Shown here piece after piece: positions 9,116-18,200 of a DNA stretch of 64,000 nt. Source of the DNA: Bacillota bacterium (GTDB lineage Bacteria > Bacillota > Clostridia > Lachnospirales > Lachnospiraceae); assembly GCA_023437365.1 (NCBI GenBank), contig JAEZGK010000015.1, positions 62,001 to 126,000 on the forward strand, written 5' to 3'. Positions within the stretch are counted from its first letter, which is position 1, and each line of letters opens with the position of its first letter. The notes beneath the pieces were generated by a model. That model did not search any database, was not told the origin of the DNA, and worked only from the letters and a program-made list of their open reading frames with translations. The position numbers were made by a program, and so were the translations under genes.

Positions 9116-9121
9116 TATAAT
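9116..9121 (+). promoter_or_regulatory. Probable -10 box upstream of the YhaM-type gene
   Basis: A perfect TATAAT lies 46 bases before the start codon. The -35 region is poor, so this is tentative. The stretch 8945-9110 between the terminator and this box shows no coding potential. Confidence 0.4.
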
Positions 9122-9167
9122 ATGGATGAACTAAGTATGGTTCCGATAGATTAGAAAGGTAGAGAAG

Positions 9168-10121
9168 ATGAGATATATTCAGGATTTGAGAGAGAATGAT
9201 TTTATTAAGAATGAGATTTATCTGTGTAAATCTAAGCAGATATTGACGGGGAAGAGCGGAAAGACCTATGCATCCCTGATATTACAGGATAAGACCGGAA
9301 CCATTGATGCGAAGATTTGGGATTTTGGCAGTGAAATTGAGCAATATGATTCTATGGACTTCGTACATATTGATGCGAGGGTAACCAGCTTCCAGGATGC
9401 GCTCCAGCTCAATGTCAGCAAAATATATAAAGCTCGAGAAGGGGAATACTATCCGGAGGACTATTTTCCGGTTACCAATAAAGATGTAGAAGGGATGTAC
9501 CGCGAAATCAAGGGTTATGTTGCAGCGATTAAGGATCAGAACTTAAGGACCCTGGCAGAAACCTTTTTTGTGAGTAATACGGAATTTATCAAGCGGTTTA
9601 AGAGTCATTCCGCTGCCAAAAGCGTACATCACAGCTTTGTGGGAGGATTACTGGAGCATACGCTCAGCGTGGTGAAGCTCTGCGAATATTATACGACCAG
9701 CTATCCCATCCTGAATAAGGATTTATTGATTACAGCAGCTCTGTTCCATGATATCGGCAAGCTGTATGAGCTTTCGTCTTTTCCGGAAAATGATTATACC
9801 GATGACGGACAGCTTCTGGGGCACATCTTTATCGGTGCAAATATTGTAAGCAATGAGATTAAGAAGATGAACAAGTTTCCGGCAAAGCTCTCTAATGAGC
9901 TGATACACTGTATTCTCGCGCATCATGGTGAACTCGACTACGGTTCACCGAAGAAGCCTGCAACCGCAGAAGCGATGGCACTTCATTTTGCGGACAATAC
10001 GGATGCTAAGCTGCAGACTCTGACAGAGATGTTGGCTTCGGGTGACCAGAAATCCGAGTGGCTGGGCTATCAGAAGCTTTTCGAATCAAATATCAGACGC
10101 AGCACCAAAGAGAAGGAATAG
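9168..10121 (+). CDS. yhaM: YhaM-type 3'-5' exoribonuclease (OB fold plus HD domain)
   Basis: This 317-residue protein combines an N-terminal OB fold (about residues 10-90, KTYASLILQDKTGTIDAKIWD region) with an HD phosphohydrolase-like nuclease domain (about 140-310). The metal-binding residues are visible as HHSFVGGLLEH, LFHDIGKL, the later GHIFIGA histidine and LAHHGELDYG, with a final aspartate in HFADNTDAK. The length and order match Bacillus YhaM (CBF1 family), which trims RNA 3' ends. The RlmD-type gene starts 22 bp downstream with its own ribosome binding site, so the two are probably cotranscribed RNA-metabolism genes. Confidence 0.92.
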   Translation: MRYIQDLRENDFIKNEIYLCKSKQILTGKSGKTYASLILQDKTGTIDAKIWDFGSEIEQYDSMDFVHIDARVTSFQDALQLNVSKIYKAREGEYYPEDYFPVTNKDVEGMYREIKGYVAAIKDQNLRTLAETFFVSNTEFIKRFKSHSAAKSVHHSFVGGLLEHTLSVVKLCEYYTTSYPILNKDLLITAALFHDIGKLYELSSFPENDYTDDGQLLGHIFIGANIVSNEIKKMNKFPAKLSNELIHCILAHHGELDYGSPKKPATAEAMALHFADNTDAKLQTLTEMLASGDQKSEWLGYQKLFESNIRRSTKEKE

Positions 10122-10143
10122 ATGCTGCTACGGAGTGGAATAT

Positions 10144-11514
10144 ATGACAGAGGTCGTTAAGAAGAATGATCAGATAGAAATTACAATAGAAGCGATCGGT
10201 TCGGAAGGAGAGGGAATCGGACGATACCAGGGGTATACCCTGTTCGTCAAGGATACAGTCATGGGAGATGTGGCACTGGTCCAGGTAATGAAGACTGGGA
10301 AGACCTACGGCTATGCCAGATTGATGAAGCTGATCACCCCTTCAGAATTCCGGACGAAACCCAAATGCCCGATTGCAGCCAAATGCGGAGGCTGCCAGCT
10401 GATGCATGTGAGTTATGATAAACAGCTGGAATATAAGCAGGACAAGGTCCGAGGATGCCTGACCAGGATAGGCGGATTTTCTGATTTCAGGATGGAACCC
10501 ATCTGTGGGATGGAGGAGCCGTATCACTACCGCAATAAATCGCAGTTTCCGGTAGGCCGAGCAAAGGATGGAAGTATCGCCATTGGTTTTTATGCCGGGA
10601 GGACGCATACCATCATTGATACCTCCCATTGCTATATCGGAGCAGAAGTGAATGAGGAAATACTTACCTTTCTTCGTGCATTTATAGAGAAATACCAGAT
10701 CGAGCCCTATGATGAGATTACTCATCAGGGATTACTGCGCCATATTCTGACCAGAGTCGGGTACAGCAGCGGTGAGCTCATGGTCTGCCTTGTGGTGAAC
10801 GGTACGACTTTCCCACATCAAGAGGAGCTGGTCGAAGGCCTTCGAAAGATTCGGGGGATGAAGAGTATCTGCCTGAATGTGAATAAGGAGAAGACGAATG
10901 TGATCCTTGGCAACAAAATCCTTCCGATCTGGGGTGAGCCATATATCACGGACAGCATCGGAGAGATCCGCTATCAGATATCACCGCTATCCTTCTACCA
11001 GGTGAATCCGGTTCAGACGAAGAAGCTTTATGACATCGCTCTCGACTATGCAGATTTACATGGGGAGGAGACCGTATGGGATCTATACTGCGGCATCGGA
11101 ACCATCTCATTATTTCTGGCACAGCAGGCAAAGCAGGTCTACGGTGTTGAGATAATACCTCAAGCCATCGAGGATGCGAAGAAAAATGCTGCACTGAATG
11201 GAATAACCAATGCGGAGTTTTATGTCGGAGCAGCTGAGGAGGTCCTTCCTAAGAAATATCAGCAGGAGAGAATCTATGCAGATGTAATCGTTGTGGACCC
11301 CCCGAGAAAGGGTTGCGAACAGAGCTTGCTGGATACCATCCTTGCAATGGCGCCAAAGCGTGTGGTCTATGTATCCTGCGATCCGGCAACCCTGGCAAGA
11401 GATTTAAAGTACCTGTGCGAGAAGGAGTACCGGCTGGAGAAGGTCAGGGCAGTAGATCAATTCAGTCACAGCGTGCATGTGGAGACGGTGGCTTTGCTTT
11501 GCAAAAAGTGTTGA
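10144..11514 (+). CDS. rlmD: 23S rRNA (uracil-5-)-methyltransferase, RlmD/RlmCD type
   Basis: This 456-residue protein methylates uracil C5 in 23S rRNA. A TRAM domain covers residues 1-60, followed by the iron-sulfur cysteines (CPIAAKCGGC and a later C), then the SAM-binding fold with DLYCGIGTISL, the VVDPPRKGC motif and the catalytic cysteine in YVSCDPATLARDL. The start at 10144 is chosen over an upstream in-frame ATG because GGAGTGG precedes it and family members start similarly. The stop codon TGA (11512-11514) overlaps by one base the target duplication of the mobile element that follows, so its native 3' flank and terminator have been displaced. Confidence 0.95.
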   Translation: MTEVVKKNDQIEITIEAIGSEGEGIGRYQGYTLFVKDTVMGDVALVQVMKTGKTYGYARLMKLITPSEFRTKPKCPIAAKCGGCQLMHVSYDKQLEYKQDKVRGCLTRIGGFSDFRMEPICGMEEPYHYRNKSQFPVGRAKDGSIAIGFYAGRTHTIIDTSHCYIGAEVNEEILTFLRAFIEKYQIEPYDEITHQGLLRHILTRVGYSSGELMVCLVVNGTTFPHQEELVEGLRKIRGMKSICLNVNKEKTNVILGNKILPIWGEPYITDSIGEIRYQISPLSFYQVNPVQTKKLYDIALDYADLHGEETVWDLYCGIGTISLFLAQQAKQVYGVEIIPQAIEDAKKNAALNGITNAEFYVGAAEEVLPKKYQQERIYADVIVVDPPRKGCEQSLLDTILAMAPKRVVYVSCDPATLARDLKYLCEKEYRLEKVRAVDQFSHSVHVETVALLCKKC

Positions 11515-11518
11515 AATT
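11514..11518. repeat. Left target-site duplication AAATT of the Tn7-like element
   Basis: AAATT immediately precedes the left TGT terminus at 11519, and the same five bases follow the right ACA terminus at 22868-22872. Five-base duplications are characteristic of Tn7/Tn5053-type transposition. Confidence 0.8.
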
Positions 11519-11529
11519 TGTTCATGAAG

Positions 11530-11605
11530 AATAAAGTTGGTACATGAATAAAATAGTTGGTACGTAAGTAATAAAGATGGTACGTAAATAAAAAAGTCGG
11601 TATAT
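11530..11605 (+). repeat. Left-end array, four repeats at exact 20-bp spacing (putative TnsB sites)
   Basis: Sixteen-base sites begin at 11530, 11550, 11570 and 11590. They read AATAAAGTTGGTACAT, AAAATAGTTGGTACGT, AATAAAGATGGTACGT and AAAAAAGTCGGTATAT. The regular spacing of about two helical turns and the position 11 bp inside the TGT terminus fit transposase-binding sites. Confidence 0.8.
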
Positions 11606-11669
11606 TATATAATTGTATAAATATACACATAAAAGAAGAATATACATCAACAATCAGATGAATAATCCA

Positions 11670-11798
11670 TCTTCCTAGAGAAGGAACATCCCGTATTGTA
11701 ATCCAAGGTAAATAGCGACTGCCTTCTCCCGATCCTCGTCCTTCCTTGATTCGCTTTTCAATTGTTTTATCCGTGAATTCACCTCTGTGTTTAGCCAA
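11670..11798 (-). pseudogene. tnsA: tnsA 5' stub (Tn7 transposition endonuclease TnsA), truncated
   Basis: A TTG start at 11798 with a strong AAAGGAG site opens a frame whose first 43 codons match the N-terminus of TnsA: KRIKEGRGSGEG, then YLPWITIRDVPSLGR. E. coli TnsA has RRIKEGRGQGHG and YIPWLTVQEVPSSGR at the same place. After GR the similarity stops abruptly and the frame continues into unrelated AT-rich sequence, so more than 80% of the gene is gone. In Tn7, tnsA starts near the right end and reads inward. This stub therefore implies that the right end is the one at 22867 and that a deletion joined tnsA to the left end. Confidence 0.88.
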
Positions 11799-11888
11799 TT
11801 TATTTACTCCTTTGCAAAATAATTTTTATGTATTGTATAATATTTTACCTATATTACCCAAATTAGTTCCGTACTCGGAAAAATAAAA

Positions 11889-11911
11889 AACTCCAAATTG
11901 ACTTTGGAGTT
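11889..11911 (-). terminator. Intrinsic terminator hairpin, minus-strand orientation
   Basis: AACTCCAAA/TTTGGAGTT is a perfect 9-bp stem with a 5-nt loop. On the minus strand it is followed by TTTTTTATTTTT. No gene ending here is recognisable, so it may be left over from deleted DNA. The surrounding 11799-12150 is AT-rich with no coding potential that I can support. Confidence 0.6.
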
Positions 11912-12154
11912 CAGTTTGAAACATATATGAAATTTGCAATTAGCTGAAAAAATATTAAGTATTTAAGCATAATAGTACCTCTCGATTTAATTAGTTAAAT
12001 TATTCTCATTTTATTTCGAATTATACATCTTACAAAAACATTGCAAATATAACATAAATAAATATTAAAGTAAACAATAAAGATTTTCCAGTTTTTATTA
12101 ACAAATATACTACATGGTATAATGAATAAATAAAAGATAATTGTATATAATAGA

Positions 12155-12300
12155 ATGCGTTAATTTGATTATTGCGATAATCAAGGTAAAAGACTCCAAA
12201 TCATATCATCATGAGCAATGAGTTATATATATTGGAGTTGCTTATCACTTACCGCAATTAAAATAACTATCCTTGAAATTTGAAGGATAGTTATTTTTTT
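12155..12300 (+). ncRNA. Candidate structured small RNA ending in a strong terminator
   Basis: A TATAAT box (12146-12151) precedes about 145 nt with no open frame. There are three visible helices: TTGATTAT/ATAATCAA (12165-12184, 4-nt loop); GGTAA plus ACTCCAA pairing with TTGGAGT plus TTACC (12185-12253); and a 13-bp perfect terminator stem AATAACTATCCTT/AAGGATAGTTATT (12262-12295) followed by seven T residues. The -35 box is weak. It lies 220 bp upstream of the Septu-like operon. No reverse transcriptase is present, so it is not an obvious retron RNA. The stretch 12301-12410 holds a doubled CCTCAAAAATG and nothing else I can name. Confidence 0.5.
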
Positions 12301-12410
12301 GAAAATATGAGGATGAAATTATTTCATTAATAATTTAAAATCCTCAAAAATGCCCTCAAAAATGCATGGACTCATAAAGGATTATCCTGTTGAATTATGT
12401 AAGAATAGTT

Positions 12411-12439
12411 TTGTAATTAATAAATAAATGGTATATAAT
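12411..12439 (+). promoter_or_regulatory. Promoter of the Septu-like operon
   Basis: TTGTAA (12411-12416), a 17-bp spacer and TATAAT (12434-12439) lie about 80 bp before the first start codon of the operon. Confidence 0.6.
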
Positions 12440-12517
12440 GGTAGAAGATAATAATACTAATAGATTAACCATTAAGAATAAATAAATGAAAATAAATGTG
12501 AAAGAAGTGAGATTGTT

Positions 12518-12841
12518 ATGAAATTTAAAGTTGTAGATTATATGAGTGAATGTATTGAGAATAGAACAATTTATTTAGTTACTGATAATTGGGATGATTG
12601 GTTTACATATTCGACATTATACTATGCTTACTATGTTAATAGCAAAAATGAAAGAAAAAGAATTGGTGGAGTCAAAATTGGACAAAGAGGCCAGGTAGGT
12701 AGAAGGCCAATCTTACCGCTAGAATTTGAACATTTAGATGATGAATTCTTTTCTTTAGGTCTTAGTGAAGATTATTATGAAAATTTGAAAGGTACAAAGT
12801 TTAGAGTAGAATATCTGTGCATTAAGAGATATAGCCTTTAA
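12518..12841 (+). CDS. Small protein, probably the N-terminal domain of the following ATPase
   Basis: This 107-residue frame begins at an ATG preceded by GAAAGAAGTGAG and contains IYLVTDNWDDWFTYSTLYY, GGVKIGQRG and FFSLGLSEDYYENL. I believe such segments occur as the amino-terminal domain of Septu-like AAA ATPases in single polypeptides, though I could not search. Near its end the third frame opens (from 12810) and reads ICALRDIAFNLDLFEQV straight into the ATPase. This suggests that one gene of about 520 codons is split by a frameshift at about 12805-12822. The alternative is a genuine two-gene arrangement with reinitiation at the TTG two bases after this stop. No function is assigned. Confidence 0.7.
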   Translation: MKFKVVDYMSECIENRTIYLVTDNWDDWFTYSTLYYAYYVNSKNERKRIGGVKIGQRGQVGRRPILPLEFEHLDDEFFSLGLSEDYYENLKGTKFRVEYLCIKRYSL

Positions 12842-12842
12842 C

Positions 12843-14084
12843 TTGGACTTATTTGAACAGGTAAAAGGATATGATGTTACTACTGTATCGTTACTTAGGG
12901 ATAAAACGGAAAGCATGATAAAGGGACAATATAATAGAATGGCACTTGGTGGGGCTACGTTAACAGATTATAATTTTAGTTATACTTTACCTGTTAATAA
13001 AGAGACGGAATACAAAAGCAATGTAATTCTAGATTTTCAAGTTAAAATTGAAAAAATGCCGCCTACAAATATACATGTTTTAATTGGAAAAAATGGTGTG
13101 GGAAAGACTACAATATTAAGGAATATGATTTATGCATTGGAAAAAAATGATGATGAGACAGATTATGGTGAATTTGCTACTGATTGGTCAAGCGATTTTT
13201 CCAATATTGTTTTTATTTCATTTAGTGCTTTTGATAAATATATTAAGATTGAAAATCCAGTAATACCTTATTTGCATATCGGATTAGTAAAGGAGGATTC
13301 GATTAAGGGATATAATCAATTAGCTAAAGAATTCAGCGAGAGTTTATATGAAGTTATTAAGGGAATAAAGATTCATTCTTGGAATAAAGCAATAGATATC
13401 CTTGAGTCAGATAATACATTTACAGAGCTGAATATTAGAAAATGGGCAGATATAGATTTCAAAGATGCTAGAACACAAAAAATAAGAAGAGAAAATTCTA
13501 TTGGTGAAAATGAGGTTCTAAGGCAGTATCAAAAGAGAGTTGAGAAGTTGCGTTTTGCTGAAGATATCGAGCCTAAGTTTAAATCCTTAAGTTCGGGTCA
13601 TAAAGTAATATTATTAACTGTTATTAAATTAATTGAAACAGTAGAAGAAAAAACACTAGTAATTTTGGATGAACCGGAAGAGCATTTACATCCCCCACTG
13701 GTTGCAGCATTTATAAGGGCTCTATCAAATCTTCTTATATATAAAAATGGAGTAGGTATAGTGGCGACCCATTCTCCGGTTATTGTACAAGAAGTGCCAA
13801 AGAAATGCGTTTGGGTACTTAGGAGAGCAGGAAATGAAATTATTTCTGAGCGGCCAGTTATTGAGACTTTTGGTGAAAATCTAGGTGTATTAACAAGTGA
13901 AATATTCGGATATGAGGTAACTAATTCGGGATTCCACAGTATTATAAATGATGTTGTTAAAAAAAGAGAAACTTATAGTAGTGCATTGAGATATTTTCAT
14001 GGAAATTTGGGTAACGAAGGAAAAACCATACTTAAATCACTTATGTATGAGAAGGAACAAGAAAAGGATAATGAAGATGATTAA
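12843..14084 (+). CDS. AAA ATPase, PtuA-like (Septu-type defence)
   Basis: This is an ABC/SMC-type ATPase of 413 residues from the TTG at 12843. Walker A is IGKNGVGKTTIL (about 80-91), the signature-like LSSGHKVILLT lies near 250, Walker B LVILDEPEEHLHPP near 270, and the switch histidine in ATHSPVIVQEVPKK near 315. Together with the HNH protein encoded by the overlapping next gene it resembles the Septu pair PtuA-PtuB, where the ATPase complex controls a nuclease. There is no convincing ribosome binding site before TTG and the frame extends upstream to 12810, so the true N-terminus is probably in the preceding frame. All ATPase motifs are intact. Confidence 0.85.
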   Translation: MDLFEQVKGYDVTTVSLLRDKTESMIKGQYNRMALGGATLTDYNFSYTLPVNKETEYKSNVILDFQVKIEKMPPTNIHVLIGKNGVGKTTILRNMIYALEKNDDETDYGEFATDWSSDFSNIVFISFSAFDKYIKIENPVIPYLHIGLVKEDSIKGYNQLAKEFSESLYEVIKGIKIHSWNKAIDILESDNTFTELNIRKWADIDFKDARTQKIRRENSIGENEVLRQYQKRVEKLRFAEDIEPKFKSLSSGHKVILLTVIKLIETVEEKTLVILDEPEEHLHPPLVAAFIRALSNLLIYKNGVGIVATHSPVIVQEVPKKCVWVLRRAGNEIISERPVIETFGENLGVLTSEIFGYEVTNSGFHSIINDVVKKRETYSSALRYFHGNLGNEGKTILKSLMYEKEQEKDNEDD

Positions 14085-14931
14085 GCTAAATAAACCAGAT
14101 TTTAATCAAGCTGAAATAATTGATGAGTGTATTGAAAATATGAACGATGCGGATGTAAAGAATCGTATTTTATCAAGTAAAAATACAATTGTTGATATAA
14201 GTAAAAAGTACGATAAATTAGCGGAGGATATGGAACTATCTACAATACCAGTTCACACTAAAATAAAAGGCGGAGCAACAAAAACTGATATGGAGTGGCT
14301 CTATACTAATAAATTCGCTAGACAAAATGAGCAGGGCAGAAAATATTATGACGCGATAAAAATATTACCACCATATGGGACATGCCCCTTTTGTGGACAA
14401 CGAAAGGTGTCTACTCTTGACCATTATTTACCTAAGTCAAAATATCCAGCATATTCGATTACACCATACAATTTGGTCGCTGCATGTAGCGAATGTAATA
14501 AAGTTAAAAGTGCAACGGTTTTTAATTCAAGGACTGAGGAAACGATACATCCATATTATGATGATTTCAATGATGGAATATGGCTTAAAGCGAAGATATT
14601 AGAAGAAGACCCTATCTCATTTGTGTTTTATGTTGAAAAACCAGATAAATGGGACGATGAAAAATATCAACGAGCACAGAATCATTTTAAGGCATATGAA
14701 TTACAAAGTTTATATCAATCCCATGCTAGTGAAGAGTTTTCGGAATATAACTATAGTTTACGAAGGCTTTATAAAGTGGGTAATGCTAAATTAGTAAAAG
14801 ATGATATAGAAGAACGTATTAATTCAGCGCGTAGCTTACGTTTAAATACGTGGAGAGCAGCAATGTATGAAGCTCTAAAAAATTGTACATGGTTTTTTGA
14901 TACATATTTAATTCAAACGAGTGGAGCTTAA
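14077..14931 (+). CDS. HNH endonuclease, PtuB-like (Septu-type defence)
   Basis: This protein has 284 residues. A zinc-bound HNH core is visible: CPFCGQ (C103, C106), the LDHYLPKSKYP motif, an asparagine in PYNLVAAC, and CSECNKVKS (C137, C140). This is the PtuB arrangement. The start at 14077 overlaps the ATPase stop by 8 bases, giving tight translational coupling; an ATG at 14071 is also possible but too close to the AAAAGGA site. In Septu the nuclease is thought to degrade nucleic acid on infection under control of PtuA. The gene is intact. An untranslated gap of 278 bp with a TATAAT box at 15166 separates it from the next gene. Confidence 0.87.
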   Translation: MIKLNKPDFNQAEIIDECIENMNDADVKNRILSSKNTIVDISKKYDKLAEDMELSTIPVHTKIKGGATKTDMEWLYTNKFARQNEQGRKYYDAIKILPPYGTCPFCGQRKVSTLDHYLPKSKYPAYSITPYNLVAACSECNKVKSATVFNSRTEETIHPYYDDFNDGIWLKAKILEEDPISFVFYVEKPDKWDDEKYQRAQNHFKAYELQSLYQSHASEEFSEYNYSLRRLYKVGNAKLVKDDIEERINSARSLRLNTWRAAMYEALKNCTWFFDTYLIQTSGA

Positions 14932-15209
14932 TTTTAGAATGTAATAGGTAAGATTTTTTCACTACCATAAGTGTATAAAGAAGAGCAAAAAGTAATGCAT
15001 AATATTAATAAGTAGTGTAAGAAAGATGGTTTTGATTAGTATAGGAATATTAACTACATCTATCATTTTATGTTTATTCCAATCTGCATTTCATCGGTCA
15101 ATAATTTTATGGAACAATATTAAATAAGTATTTAACAGTTTATGGTAATTAATTATTTTATATGTTATAATGGCGAATAATAGAAAAAAGAATAGTAAGG
15201 AGAATTGTT

Positions 15210-18200
15210 ATGCCATTAGTAAATAAAAATACTCTTTCACAATTTTTGAAAACTGAGTGCTACAGACAATTGAAATTTATATTATCCCCTCATGATAATA
15301 AAAAATATGAGCAAGAAAGAATAGATCTGGATATACCTCCTCGACAAGACCCTAGACCTGGTATGTCAATAGTTACGAGAGCAGGTGTCGAATGGGAAAA
15401 AGAAAAGTATGCCGAAATTCAAGAATTCTTTAATGATATGATTATCTTTGGAAAAGAAGATGAAAATGGTGGATTTAAAACAATCCAACTTAAAGATGCA
15501 ATAAATGAGATTAAAGAAAATTGTTTTGTAATGCAGTCAGAATATAAAATAGATGACAGCTCGATTTTCGAGGATTTATATGGTATTAAGTATTTAAGAG
15601 AACTATCTTCTGACTATAATTTTGAATTAAGTAAACTACGACCAGATATTATTCAAGTACTGCCACCTAATACCTACGATCATTATGTTGATCCAAGCGG
15701 GAAATATATACCAATCGATAATAATGTGACAATACAAATAAAAATTATTGACATTAAACATACATCTGAACCTTCTATAGCTCACTTTGGTGAAATTGCT
15801 TATTATATGCTAACTTTAGCAAGTTGGTTAAAGGATAATAACCTTGATCAGAATATTAAAGTGGTTTCAGGGGCTATATGGCCGGGATCGCATGAAGCTT
15901 CTACTATTAAGAAAAAGTTTAATGAGTATAGAAAGCAAGGTTTAGAAATAAAAAACGATGATTTATTAGATTGGTTAAAAAATGATTTAATTGAAGTGCC
16001 ATTCGAAGTCTTTGTACCTAAAATTGAAAGGTTCTTTCTTAAGGATTTACCTTATGTATTACAAAACGATTGGGTAAAAATGGACTATCATGTCAATTCG
16101 TCTTGCAAACATTGTGAATACTTGGGTTATCCATGGAAGAATGGCAAAGGTGAATTTACTTATCATGAAAATCATTGTATGCAATTAGCATTAAAAGAAG
16201 ATCATTTATCTAGAATTGCGGATTTATCTAAAGCGGCAAAGGCATCTTTAGTAAATAGCGGAATTTCATCTGGGTCTAAGCTATCGGTGGTTAATGAAAG
16301 AGATACAGCATTTGATAATCATCAGACATTAAAATCCAGAAGAATTTTATACCCACAACGTGCTATATCATTAAGAGATGCAAAACCTATTATTCCTGAT
16401 AATGTGGGAACATCTTCGATTATGCCTAAATGGTCCGATCTAAGTATTTTTATAACAGTTGATTTTGATATAACAAGTGCAATTACAGCATGTATCGGAG
16501 TTAAAGGTGTATGGGTGAATACTCATAATAAGAAGGAATTGGTGTTTTGGCCACCTAAAGATGAGAAACCAAGAGTTTATGTTGTTGAGTCGAAGGATAT
16601 AAACATTGAAAAATTAGTTGTTATTAAATTTCTAGAGTTCATACAAAAAATTATTGATGAAGTAAAAAAGCTTGATATGGAATCTACTTATCAAATATAT
16701 ATTTGGGATAATATTCAATATAATCATATAAAGAGAGTTATTAGCAGAAATCTAGAATCAATAATACAAAATACAAAAATTAGAGATTTAATATGGCTTT
16801 TCCCGTCTGAAGAAACGATGGGTAATCCTGAAATACAAAGGCAATCTCCTATTACAATTATTAAAGACTGTATTGGTAGTCTAACTGCATTACCGATTCC
16901 ACATTACTATTCATTGCTAGAAACCGCAAGAATTTATGGAGATAAGCTCTATAGTAAGAAGTACCATGTTCATCCTTTGTTTGAAGATGCCTTAAGTGAT
17001 CAAATTCCATCTGAAAGAATACACGAAATTTGGAGTAAAATTAATGAGCCGTATTTAAATTGGGCTACACAATTAGGCGTTTTAATTGAGACTATTGAGA
17101 AGAGAGTTAATGCCTTATATGCTGTTACTAAAACACTTCAAAATGACATTAGATCAATTTTAATTGAATCTGCACCAAAAATATCAAAACCGATTTTGCC
17201 AACAAAACAGGGAAGAATGTGTTATCAAAGTGAGCTCCTATTTATGTTTTCAAAATTAGATGCAAAATTAGATGAACTAGAGATTCTTGCTAAAAGATCT
17301 TTACCTATATATGAACGTGAAGCTAAATTTGATAGTGCTATATTAACCGATAGAGTTGACGATAAGGACAAAATACTTAAAGAAAACAATATTAGGAATG
17401 ATGAATACACATACGTGTATAATATGTCAAAAAATTCAACCGATGTTAGAATTAAAGAAGGAGATTTCTTGTACGCATTATCTCCAAATTGTGATACTTC
17501 GTTCTTAAATAAAAAAATATTTACTGTTTTAGATAATGCTAGTGATAAAATAAAATATTTACCATTCCAGAACATTCTTAAGATTACTGTACTGAAAATT
17601 GATCGAGAGAATAAATTGTTTATTTTCAAAATTAATCCGTATAGAGATAATAGTAATTGCGTATGTAATCCGATAATGGATTTAGAGTCTATTGGTGTAT
17701 CTTTTAAATATAATATTTCGGTAGATCCCGTTTATAGTGACTTTTTTACTAAAAAGCTTAAAGAGGCGCTACAAGAGATTGGAAATCCTCCAATACTGGA
17801 TAATACAAATGAAATGACACAGTTTAAGCAAACTGGCTTGATGAATTTGCGTCCTAGGCTGACCAAAATAACTCCTGCATCAAAACTTTTATGGGATATA
17901 GATTCATATAAAAAGGTGCAGAATGTTTTAATTAAGGATGTAGAAGAAACAAATATAAGTCTATTGCTTAACGAAGCTGCTATTGACCTAGAAAATGCCA
18001 GATTATCATTAAATACCAGTCAAACAGAAGCCTGGAAAAAAGCACTTACTGAAAGTGTTAGTATAATTTGGGGTCCTCCAGGCACGGGAAAGACTAAAAC
18101 CCTTATATCATTAGTGCAATCTTTAATATCGATTTCTAAAATTAAGGGAAAGCCAATTAGAGTTCTAATTTCTTCATTTACATACAATGCAATTGATAAT

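Noticed and set aside
11509..11514. TGTTGA at the rlmD stop as the left terminus of the element
   Set aside because: Starting at 11509 or 11512 gives no matching flanking duplication at the right end; only TGT at 11519 pairs with ACA at 22867 and AAATT on both sides.
11530..11605. 20-bp repeats as a CRISPR array or plasmid iterons
   Set aside because: No unique spacers and no replication gene are present. Inverted copies at the other end of the AAATT-flanked segment fit transposon ends better.
12155..14931. Retron with Septu-like effectors
   Set aside because: The RNA candidate and the ATPase-HNH pair recall such retrons, but no reverse transcriptase is encoded anywhere in the element.
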